Below, piece after piece: positions 50,201 through 62,200 of a stretch of 64,000 nt of DNA. The notes below the pieces were generated by a model. It saw nothing but the letters and a program-made list of their open reading frames with translations, was not told the DNA's origin and searched no databases. Numbering within the stretch: the stretch's first letter is position 1; the number at the start of each line of letters is the position of its first letter. Source of the stretch: Undaria pinnatifida (taxonomy: Eukaryota; Sar; Phaeophyceae; Laminariales; Alariaceae); NCBI GenBank assembly GCA_012845835.1, contig JABAKD010000005.1, forward strand, positions 6,638,655 to 6,702,654, read 5' to 3'. Position numbers and translations under genes: made by a program.

Positions 50201-53200
50201 GTTCATCGGGTTTAGCCTACGATATGATCTCAAAGTCCTTTTCGGGTGGCGTACAGCGTCCCTATAGTGGGGGCCCTCAAGTTTATTAGGTGCAACCCTG
50301 CCCTAGCATTAATGCCCAGAAGAACGAGAAACGGCCACTTGTCACCCAATTTGTCTGATGACGGCCCGTCACGAAAAGAACAGGCACCGGTCACGGGCGT
50401 ACGGCCGACGCAATCCACACTAAGACCTAGTAGTTGCGGTTATAGGAAGCATCCGCCAAAAAAAAAGTTGCCGCCCGTCACACCCCTAAAGTGTCGTCTT
50501 GCCTGGGGCTTGGAATTGCTACAACCCGCGCGCTTCGCCACCCAAGTAATAGCTAGCCGTAAAGCTCAGCCAACTCACAGCCCTCTCGATCGCGGTAATC
50601 CCGCTGCTGGACCTACCGACAGATACTTGCCACGCTGCCGGAGTCGCGCGACCTTGCGAACAGTATGCGCTTGCTAGGCAGCATCTGCAAGGTAGGGCAG
50701 TCCCTCCTCCCGTCCATTCAAGGCCTTGTCGCCGTCACTGTTCTCGTTTCGAACACCTCGACTGGTACTAAGGGCAACGTTTACAGTACCGATGGTGGAA
50801 GCACCATTAGCGGCGGCGGTGGCGGCGGCGGCGGTAGTGGCGGTGGCGGTGGCGGTGGCAGTGGTGGTGGTGTCGATGACAGCGAAGGTGGACGCATTGC
50901 CGCTGACGCCAAAGTGGAAGGAACCGGCTCGCTAGAGGGGCAGGGCTCGCGAGGGGGGGAAGGAGAAGGAGCAGCAAGCCCTCTCGGCATCGCTCGGGGA
51001 CTGTTCAGGTACGAGCTTATCCGCGACACCCACAGCGGCGCCAACGCCGGCCTTGGCGGCGACGATGATCCCACCGCGTCCACCCTTCCGTCTAGTGGGC
51101 AATCATTTGTTTCTGCCGACGGTACCCGGGGGATCCGCGTACGCCTGAAGCGGCTGGTCGAGGGGCCATCCCTCGGCAGAAAGGAGCGCCATCTACGGGA
51201 GCTTGCGGGAGAGACCCAAGTTTCTTCAGGCGAGGGAGTTCTGTTTGAGGCAGTACAAGAGGGGACCGGGTACGCGTCGAAGACGATTGTTCGCGTTTTG
51301 AGCAGAGGTGGGGCGAATGAGCCCCCACCGGGGAGCGTTGGGCCGGGGGCGAGCTCTGGTGCAGGGGCATTGTTGGAGTTTTTTGTTGAGTCGGTGAGGC
51401 TGCTGTCGACCCTGTGCCAGGAGCGACACGCCGGGAACGTCTCCCTCGTCCGCTCGCTGAAAGGAACCAGCTATGAGGTGAGTTTTTTTTCGGGGTGGCA
51501 GTTGTATGCCACAACTATCATGGAGGGTGGTAAGGCTAACGTAGAATATGCAAGACAACACACCCCCTGGGACGGGTTTCCATGGTCAAATTCTCGACGA
51601 CCGGTAGAGTGCATACGTAGAGCGACGCGTCTATGAAATAATCCCGATTAGATCTTCCGAAAACCGTTACTTAGGTTGTTTTTCCCCGCTGGTTTTGGAG
51701 CATACTGGTGTTGAAATTCCTCGTAGAGGATAGAGGGTGTGCCATACACTGGCATATACAAGTATCGGTAGTTGTAAGGCACTTTTTTTGTCCGTTTTTC
51801 CTTTTCTATTTGTCAACTAATTGTTGATCGCGTACAAGCACCGGAAAATTGGAGATAAATCCTGTGAGACGTGCCGCAAAACGTAGCGTCGTGTGATTTG
51901 GCTTGAGGTTAACGTTTCGAAAAAAACATCAAAAGTCTCCGTGCGGGTGTTGTAAGGGTAGCGCAACAACCATGATGACCGCATCGCGTTTTAGTACTTC
52001 GGGTGCGGCCTGGTCGCGTGTGGTCCGATTCGGTGGGCGAGACGAGTTATCGGCCGTGTCCACCGCGTGTACTCGCCCCCGGGTTTTTACGAGACTACAG
52101 TACGTTGCGCTTGAAACGGCACAGTGTCGGTCGCCAAGGGAAAAACGGGGCCGGCCCGAACCTCGGCGGTTCGTGCGGGATCGTGACGGTTACCGAGACG
52201 AAGGTGTGGGTTGTGGCCTTGCCGTGGTCTGAACTATTTGCGCAAACCACACCCCTTTGGATCATTCCTAACGAGCGCCTAAAAACACCGTTCGTGATAT
52301 TTATAAATTGGAGTTATGTCCCGTTGTTTAAAAAAACTTTTTTTTTCGTCGCGAATCGCGATATTACTTCGATGGGCAAATATTTTTTCTTTTTCATCTT
52401 TACGATTCGTGATGGACATCACAATTGGCGGAAACTTCACGCTTATTTGTGACGAGTCGTTAGGTTGTTTTTGTTCGTTTGGAATAGACCCTTGCCGCCA
52501 GGGTTGGTAACAGGTACAACCCCTTGACCATCCCTGCCGCCTTGTTTGCCATGCGCTTTTTCCATGCTTCCTCAGGAGCTGATGGATGTGGTCCGGTCGG
52601 AAACTGTACCCCTCACCGTGCGCAGCGCCTTCGCCCGTCTCGTTGAGAATTGCCACCTCGACGTCGCCCCTCTCTTGCCGCAACCTCCCGTCAGGTATGT
52701 ACGCGCTGTTACCATGCCGTCGTACGAGTAGGCATGAAAAGACTGTCCGCGGATACTGTTTGTTTTTGACGCTTTTCCGGTCCGTCCACAGACTGTACGG
52801 CGATTCTGTTTTTTTTTTTTGCGTTTTTGCGTGCCGTTCATGGCGCAAGAAGTGGTGCGAAAAAACATGTCAAATTCTCCCGCTTGGGCCTTTGCGTGGC
52901 AACTTGTTATCAAGAGCGGTACGGCTCGACGCCAACACCTCCGAGAAGCTTCATTCGTGGACTATTCGCGTGCATGTAAGCTGTACCGTTCTGCCCGAAG
53001 CGGAATCCACCACTGCTGAACTCGAGCCAAGTACTGGAACCACCTCAGCCTGTTTGGCGTGGGTGAGGGGCGACGCTACTGTCGGCCGCGCACATCACTC
53101 GCGAGACATTGTAGAAGCGTTTCGGAAATGTGTGGACACTTTGTAACCCACGTGCGTCCTGCTCTGTCGACCGTATCGCCGCCTATGTGTTGCTTCACGA

Positions 53201-56200
53201 TCGCATTTGTGTCACCCTCGTACTTATTTTTCTTTGTTGCAACGCCGGCATTGGGCGTCGTTTTTTTCTTGTCACATGTGCTGGGTCGGGACGCGGCTGG
53301 TAGATACGTACGGTTGAAGGCTGACGACGATGAGGACGACGTCGGCGATCTCTCCACCGCTTCGGAAGGGAGCGAAAGAAAAGAAGAGTGCACAAGCCCC
53401 TCCTCCGGGGTGAGATTTTTGTTTTTTTGCGAAACAATGCAAGTTTTCTATTTTGGGCGACGCCAAAAAATGGGGGACTTCTTTCGAGATTGCTGTTTTC
53501 TATGCATAGGTTACACCGTATCAAGGTTTGGGAGCCCTTGCGAGATCGCTGAAGCCGGGTTACCCGACCGCTGCCACCGATGCTGACTCACAACGCGCTC
53601 AAATTGACAACAGCTACGAAATTTCCTGCTGCGATATTTACAACGGACAGTTATCCTTTTTTTTAATTGTTTTCATACTTGCTTTGGCAGTTCTGCTGAC
53701 GGTACACACCTCGATCTTTTTTTTTTTTCACGATTCTGTTTTGAGATGCATGGGCTATGACATAGTGACGAAAAGTCGAAACACAAGTAAATTGCGTCGC
53801 TTTGTGCAAGCAACATTTCGAGGATGCGGTGAATAAAGTATACCTGGTACGCTTTAGGAGTGCTCGCGTAAATACTCGAGCATCAGAGTACTCGGGTAAA
53901 CACCCGAGTGTGGCTTAAAGAATCGGGTTTGGTACCCGGGTACAGCAAAGCATCTACACTATTAAGTACACCCTTCCAAGCCCTCATCTGTGGGCAGAAA
54001 CGAACGGTACTGCGACCTTTTTTTCTTTTCTTTCCGCAGGCCGGCAATGGGGGGAGATATATACCCTGAGAGTACTCTTGTAAATATCCCGAGTACGACC
54101 AGAACAACCAAGTTTGGGATCCGGGCACAGCCAACTACAAATATCTACCCTATTTTAAACACCCTTGCAAGTTTTCCCCTGTGAGCAGAAACGAGCGTTC
54201 CCACGACCTCTTTGTTTTTCTTCTCTCTCCGGCAGGCCGGCGAGCGGCGATCGACCCCAAGGAATTGCGGCGAGCACGAGGCGCAGCGCAAGCGACTCAA
54301 AGATGTCCTCGAGGTGAAACGGCGCTCCTTGCGCACCCTTGTCGAGCAATTCCTTCTCTCCAAACGGGACGCATGATATATGTAGACGATTCAGTTTTCG
54401 TACCGTTGATGCGATTTCTGTTTGCATGCTTGTCGAGAGACGCCTTGCCCGAAGACGAACGTACTTGATTTTCTTCTTCACGTCGTCATGATCGTTTCGG
54501 TTCTCGAGACGACTCTGGGCTGCCTTTCGTCGCTCTTTCCCCCCACGTGAGCGCTCGCAGTATTTTCGCACTTGCCGCGGTGTCATGGGTGACTGTACAA
54601 CAGTATCGCCTTTCCCTGTTGTTTCTTGTGTTGCCGCCTGTTTTGAGTTTCCTCGATCGTCGTATTGCTCGTGCTGAACAGAAGTATGCAGATACTCGGG
54701 GTAGGAACGCGGTCGTCGCGTGCTTCCTGTGGGTCTGATTTTGTTTGTGACGTCACGGGTAGTTAGTAGTTGGGTGGCCGAGTAAACCAACTAGCTGATT
54801 TGCACTCTTTTTTTACATCGAACACGTTTTCGAGTCAGAAACGCGCCATTAGATACAAACATTCAGAATCCCGCTAAAGCTTGTCATGAGCAGCAAAACT
54901 TTAATCCCCACCCAACGAATGCCTAGTCGGCAACCTCTGGTTGGCGAGCTTTTTAGCCCTTGTGTTTCCCGTCCCAACTGCTCTTTCGCAAACCCTTCGC
55001 AGTACGTTGCACGTAACGTGTGCTTGCTGAGCCGACGTGCGTGGATTATCCCGCATCGAATTACGCCTCGGCGTGGCATCTAATGGACTCCTCCACCTGT
55101 TGCACGGTATTCTCCATCGGATGATCATCCTCTACCACCCCTTGCGCAGTTTGTCCAACAATTCCTGTTCAAGCATACTCGCCCGGGGGGTGGACTACAC
55201 TTCGACCAATGGAAGAGCCGGTAAGATGGGCAGAATAAAAAACGGTTGTGAGGGCCAGTAAGATAGCAGAGCAAAGCGTCATGATAGCTGGTAATGTAGC
55301 AGTCTCGAGCGTCACAAGAGCCATCAACGATAGCAGTCTCGAGCTTTACGAGAGCCGGTAGTGTAGCAGTCTCGATCATTGTCAGAGCCGATAAGATGGC
55401 TGTCTCAACCGCTACGTAGTCGGAGGTTGGTGCTATCCCGAATGCCAAGAGCCGCACCGCACAGTACTCAAAATCAACAATTCAACACAACCGTAGCGGA
55501 TCGCGTTCCTTAGCAGAGAAGCCTCCACCACTAGTTGCCCGCATCGTCGCAATTGACTTATTTAAAACTGGACCCACGTTTTTTTGGAAAAAATACTTTT
55601 GCAACTGTTAGAGGGTTAATCGCCCGCCGACCCCCGCCATCCCGCTTGCTGTAAAGCTCATAACAAAACATCCCCTGCTTGCTCTCGCGGTTCCTTTTTG
55701 CAGAGTGAGGGAAGACACGGGAGGGCTGACGAGCCAGCAGTGGGAGCCGGTGTACACGAAGGACGGAGGACGTAGCAGCGGTCTTATTCGCTCCTTTGCT
55801 CGCGGGCCTTCGAATGTAAGTTGGGGAGGACGATGTCTTGTCTGCCCCTCCTTTTCTGCATCTGAAGCGTTGAGTGATTACGATGCATTTTCTAAAACCG
55901 AACGACAAGGTTTTTTGCCCCTTTAGAACCCCTACCCCCCCTCCCGATACTAATTCATAGTAGCTTGTGCCCAAAAGGTTTTGGGGTTTTCAGTGGCAAA
56001 GGGGTTATAACCCTTATACGCGTGACGATACATACCCCACACTAATTCCAAGTAGTTGGCCCCCCATAACGCCGGTGCAGGTCCGAACGGGGTAAGCCCT
56101 TGTCCGACTCCCAAAATGATCATATTGTTCATTTACAATGTCCATTCAGTGTGAGTCTCCCAAAAAGGTGATGGCGTGCCAGAGCAATATCACCGCCTTA

Positions 56201-59200
56201 TCGCGGGAGGCCGCCTTGCACGTTCCAGGGTATTTGTGCGACTCCCCAGTCGTGCTCTGACCGCCTTGTATAGGGATATCGCCTTGATCAGACCGCCTCA
56301 TGGGGGACACTTACTGTTTTTCAAAAAATGTATTGTCCCACGAAAACGTGGGTGAGTTTCCGTAGGAGTTAAACAAGCCCGGCGTGAAACAACGAAAATA
56401 TGAAGCCTGCCTTGTGCGTAAGTAGGTTGGACATCGTGTCGAGAATCGTTTGATTATAGGGGTGCTGTTTCTCGTACAGAGCTCCCTTGCGTCCCGAGAG
56501 GCAATGCGTCACGCCTGCATGCCAGGACGTCAGTACGCGGTCGGCATAGTCGGCATGTCGGCATGCCGCACATACCTCTTAACCCCTTTGGGAATTCAGA
56601 GGGAAAAACTATAAGAAAAAAAAAGTGCGTTGGCCACGCGAAGCAGCCCGGGTCACTGGGCTATGAGAAGCATCCGAACTGCAACGTAAGGGGCTGTGGG
56701 ACACGCGTGTGGCATGGTGATAGGCCTACTGTTGCACGCCCTTCCTAGACTCTTCGTTATATCGCAATCATCGGCCTTCTGTTTGATTTTTTGTTATTTT
56801 GGTCGCTATACAAGCACATGATTCCCGAAAAGGTTAAATGGCGCGCTCCAAAGGTATTGGTATCGATCTCGGCTTTTTTCTGCCCGTGCAACCCACCGCC
56901 CGCCGCCGCCCCCCCCACTGCTGTGCCGAATCTATCGCGTCGTGTACCTGCATGCAGTTCGCTGCGGGGAAGACGGAAGCAGCGCAGCGACGGCCATCGC
57001 CCTCTCCGCCGTCCAGCCGATCGAGCCGCGGGATGACCTCCGCCGTTTCGAGACCGTTGCAGCTCACCGAAAGCCTGCGGCTCTTGGGTGCTGTTCTCTC
57101 GTTGCTGCGGTTGACGCTTTCTCTTCTAGGGAGGCGTCCTTTGGGTAGGGGAAGGGGAGACTCTGACCCCTCCGCGACTTTGTTCCGCCGACTGTGTTCC
57201 CTGTTGGACTTTTTGGAGGACGTTCGCGAGATGCGCAGCGGGATACTGGAGAACGGAGGCATGGGCGGAACGGGAGGGAGGGGCGCGGGGGTGGGCGTTG
57301 CTGCGGCGGGAGGAGGAGGAGGCGTGTTCGGTCGGTCTTTCCAGGCCAGGTGCAGTACACCGAATCGCGTGTTGCTCTTTTTTTTTGTGGGGTGGGTGCG
57401 CTCACTGCTGTCTCTGGTGCGCAGCTCGTGGCGCGCCGTCACGATGAATTGAATGAATCATGTAATGTTTTTCTTTGTGAAATAGATGCACTCGTTGCTG
57501 CCTCTGTCGCGCAGCACGTGGCGACCCATAATGATGAATTAAGATGGTATGGCTGTCGCTACGAACTCGCTCAAGAGGGTATTTGCAGCTGCCGTCAACT
57601 TCTGTGCGTTAGTGGTAGCGGACGCTTTAGGCAATTCGAAAGATATTTTTGAAAAAGTTGCTTCGCTACCAAAAATACTTTAAGGTCATCATCATTGCAG
57701 GCTTACTGTCTATTGTTACCATTGATTAGGCTTTACTACTGTATATATTTAATATTGCCTTTTAACAATGATGATTCATGGCAACTTAACAAAAACGGGC
57801 GGCCGGTGTGTCACGCAGCTTGTAGGGAGGAGTATCGATCTGGATTTATCGAACTCACAGCTGACGTTGTTAGAATAATTTTATAGAATTTGTCACGAGC
57901 CTAAACTCTCTTCTCTCTTAACCCTCCCCACACTCTCGCTGCTGCTTTCTGTCACGCAACACGTAGCGCGCCGTCACAACTATTGTTTTATTTTTTTCAG
58001 AAGCCGTAATGCTCTTGTCTCTCTTATAACCTCCCGCACAACTCGCTGCTGCTTCCGTCACGCAGCACGTGGGGCGCCGTAACGGTGAGTTGAAAATGTA
58101 GTCAGAAGTCTCAGTGATCTTCTCCTTTACCTCTCCGCACGCACACACTGCATGACAGCGGGTAAAAAAACTACCTGGTACTTTTCATGTATCTTGACGT
58201 CCCGTATACCTTGTATGACACCAATCAGAACTGTACGGAGATTCTCGGTTACAATGATGCATGTCGAGGCTCTGATTCTGTGATAAGAGCTGCAGAGGTG
58301 GCACCGAAGTGTCTGTGAAGATCACTTGTGATGGAGAAGAAAAAGAGAAGATAGTGTGGAAAGTGGCGCTTATGACCAAAACGTGAAAACCAAGGAAGGA
58401 GAAGGAAGGAGAAGCAAGGAGTGAAACCATATTCCAGTTCAGTCAACCGAGGAGCTACCCAACGTCTTCGCAACCTGTAGACTGTGCTTGTGTCAGCATA
58501 CGACCATGACGACAGTTTACGTTATACTAGAGAGTGCTAATTGGGTATGGCTTTATTGTAGTGAAAAATTCATCGCGGAATATCCCCCGTTTAGCGTCAT
58601 TTTCATTTGATTGTTCCGGCGAGCCCACTTTGTGATGGACTCTTGTGATGAATCCGTGTCTACTCGAGAGAAACTTAATATACCTTGACACATTTTCTAT
58701 TTGCGTATCTGCCGCTGACCCCGCACCCCAGCACTGTCTACACGAGCAAATCCCGTCACGCTTGGAGGATTAAGACACACGCTCCATCCTACGCTTTGCG
58801 GCCCTTTGGAAGCCAGGGCATCGTGCTGTAAACTTTCCAGAGGGGAGCATTTTTTGGCTTCAGATGTAATCCATGTCTGGCGAAATCGAAGAGAGCGTAA
58901 TACCGGCCTGGAACCAGCTGGCATAGGAGTTGGAAGTGATGACTGAGAAAACGGAGATACTACGACGGACGTGGATGGAGGAACTGGGAGCGCTGCTCAT
59001 GTCGATCAAGACCCTCGATAGAAGCAGCGCTCCCAGTTCGTCCATCCGCGTCCGTTGTAACCTCTCCGTTTTTTCAATGATCATTCCAACTCCTCATCAC
59101 TGAGAAAACGGAGAGATTAAAATGAACCCGGATGGAGGCGCTGGGAACGCTGCTCATGTCGAGGTCAAGACCCGCGATAAAAGCAGCGCTCCCAGTTCCC

Positions 59201-62200
59201 CCATCCGCGTCCGTTGTAACCTCTCCGCCTTCGCAGTGATAATTCCAACTCCTTCCTTGCCAGGTCACTCCAGGCCGGTCTCCCGCTCTCTTCGGTTTCG
59301 CCAGATAATGGGATGCCTGGTAACGGGATATCAGGATGTCGGGATTTGTGTTGTGGACATGGTGTACCCGAGCCCGCACATGACGAGGACTCCGAGCCTG
59401 TGGTGGATTTCCGTCATGTGGAGCATGTCGATGGGCTACTCGAAGTCAATATAATATACTACTTGTACATGGATTAATATATACTCCGGAGTATATGGTT
59501 ACATAACACTATCCACTACCAGGTAGACCACTCCGTCGTATGTACTGTATATGGTTTAATATATGGTTATCGTATATCAACAAAATACATTTTTTGGAGC
59601 TCGTAGCAACAATCTCGTCAGCATTGATCTCCGGGGACCTCCCCTTGCCACGGATGAACATCTAGAAAAAACATATATCGAAACCATTAATATGATTCTC
59701 CAGCGCTCCCTCCACCCCCCCCCCCCCCCCCCCCTCCTTTACGTTATTAACTCCCCGCACACACTGCGTGACAGCAACCAACTCGGGGACGGCAGCGTTG
59801 TGGCGGGGGTCGGGACCGACTTTGCGTCCTCCTCGAGGCTGTTGAGCTCGCTGGCAGACGAGGACGCTGTGGGAATCACAGACACCCAGGTATGTTCTTC
59901 GTCACGGCAGCGTAGATGCACATTCAACCGGGAGTAGAATCTGTTCACTGTTTTTCTTTGTTTCAAAATTCCAATTTTCCAATTTACCAATTTACCGTTT
60001 TTATATTCACTAGACTATAAACTCGTTTCGGCTGGCCGGGGTTATTTGCCCGGTTATTTGCGGTTGGGTTATTGTCTGTTGATTATCAAGGGCTTTTTTA
60101 CGTTATGCCTGGTTATAGCTCATAGAAACGCCTCTGTTCTTTCTTTTCAGCTGGCATCGCCCTGTAATTTCAAGCCAACCACATCCCGCACGGGAACCTT
60201 GTACATGTACAACATTAGAGACGTTTGTTAGTCTCCGGCAACCCGAGGCGTAAAAAAAGCATTGCTGCGCTCTGCCGGACCCTGTTGATGAATCACGAAA
60301 CGAAACGCTTCTTTGCCCCGCTTTGGCGCCTTGGTGTCGCCGAAGGTGTCTGTTATGGGAGTGCTGGCTATCCTTTTGGGGCACGAGCAGGATGGCCAGA
60401 TCGACGAGGTCTTGCAGCTGGCGCACGCGTACGATGAGGACGAAAGCTCTTTCCGCTTCAGGTGCGTTACTTATTTTTCAGGGCTGCTCGCGGGTCGGGT
60501 CAAACCTCTCGGGCCGGGTCGGGTCGCGTTGGGTCGGGTCGCCGATGAAGGCTTGAAAAAAAAACTTCGAGACCGTTCTGTTTTATTCCGGTATCATGTG
60601 AGGAATTTCTGCCCCCTCCTCGCTACCCCCTTTATGCCGCATGAACCCTTTTGGGGCCCATATACAACCGATACACAGTCGTGGTCCCTCATGGGTGCGG
60701 TGCCTTGCTAGATGACAGTAACCGCACTGTGACGGTATACTAGAAGAGTTCTTTCTAGCACGAGGTCGTGAAGAGAGGTTTTCACCGCATTGTACTGGGG
60801 GCCCGCACAAAAAGGCTACTACGGCACTAATGCGGGACCACCACAGTAACACAAACGAGCGGTGCGGTCTTACCATAGTGTGAGCACGCAGCATATAAAT
60901 ACGATAGTGCATCCGCCGGAGGATAAAAAACAAAGAAAAACAAAAGGTGCATGCTACGCGCGTATCGCGAAACTCCTTGCATTGGAGGAGTTCAGCATCA
61001 ACAGTAGTATCACCCACCATAACCTTGCTGCCCGCGCCGCTTCGTGTGGCTGATTCTGTTAGTCGTCAGTGTTTTTCTTTTTTTTTTTTCCGAGGCTTTT
61101 CAAGGGTCATGACTCGGCCCGCGTTTCGGGTCAGGAGGTTTTTCGAAAACTCGCGGGTCGAGTCCAGTCGGGCCTGGAGCTGGTCGAAATATCATGGGTC
61201 GGGTCGCGTCGGGTCGCGTCGGGTTGGTTGAGGAGGCTTTCAATTATCGCGGGTCGGGCCGGATCACCCTGACCCGATCCAACGCGCGAGAAGCGACCGG
61301 ACCCGTGAAAAGCCCAGTTTTTTCCCCTCTGAATCCTCCAGACCGTTAACCTCTCCTGCCTCTCGGACATCCGATCGCCCGCAGACACCAAGCCGGGGAA
61401 AACATGGTCGCGACGTTTAACGGTGAAGACATTTGGGGAGTGGTGCACCAAAGCGGCGTCGGCTTGTTGGCCGGCAGGGTGGGTGAACTCACGGCGTACA
61501 ACCTCGGCAAGACCCTGTTGAGGTTGGCGGTGGCGGGGCAGGAGAGCGGGAGGGTCGGCGGATCGAAGCTTACGGCAAAGTGGGTTTTTAGATCTACAAA
61601 GCGAACTCATCCCGTTTCAAGAGGTCGTATTTGGCGTTAATGTTTTTGAGAATTGACTCGTGAACCTGACTGGCGTTTTAAAAAAACTGTATCGTACTAC
61701 GTGACGAGTCTCTTTGTCCCTGCCGAGATTGCCTGTCAAAACTAACCTAAATCAATATTGAAGCAGTGTGTGCCCTTAGCGAGGCTGAAGTTTTTTAAGG
61801 GGTTGATATTTCAACTAAAACAATTCCCGCTCCAACTCCATGTAATACTGTAACATAAACCCCCAAACAAAGTGATTGACGGTCGGGATGTGATCATCTG
61901 CGCCAACCTTGTTGGATCGCCACCTCGTACTATCTGCACGAAGGGTTTTGTCCGCTATTTCTACGGTATTGGGGTAGCATTTTCTAACGTAGTCACCACC
62001 GTTTTGCTTGCGAACCTTTTCCAGTGCAATAGTACACGTCTGTTTGCTCAGGTAGACGTCACCAACGGGCCAGCACCGAAGGCGTTTCGAACCACGGGCT
62101 ACTTCTCTTCTACCCCTCCCTCTTAGCTTCCCCGCACTGAGCCACTTTTCGCTACCCGCTTCCCCCCCCCCTCCTCTTTTCCTCGCACTGAACTTTTTTG

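Noticed and set aside
51092-51561. Minus-strand frames of 111-140 codons
   Set aside because: They are antisense shadows of the GC-rich + strand exon at 50623-51477.
50665-51636. A separate gene starting at ATG 50665
   Set aside because: The upstream in-frame codons from 50623 continue the family alignment, and the phase matches the preceding exon, so this ATG is internal.
54155-54790. 211-codon minus-strand frame
   Set aside because: It overlaps a + strand exon and its acceptor, has no recognised domain, and looks like a composition shadow.
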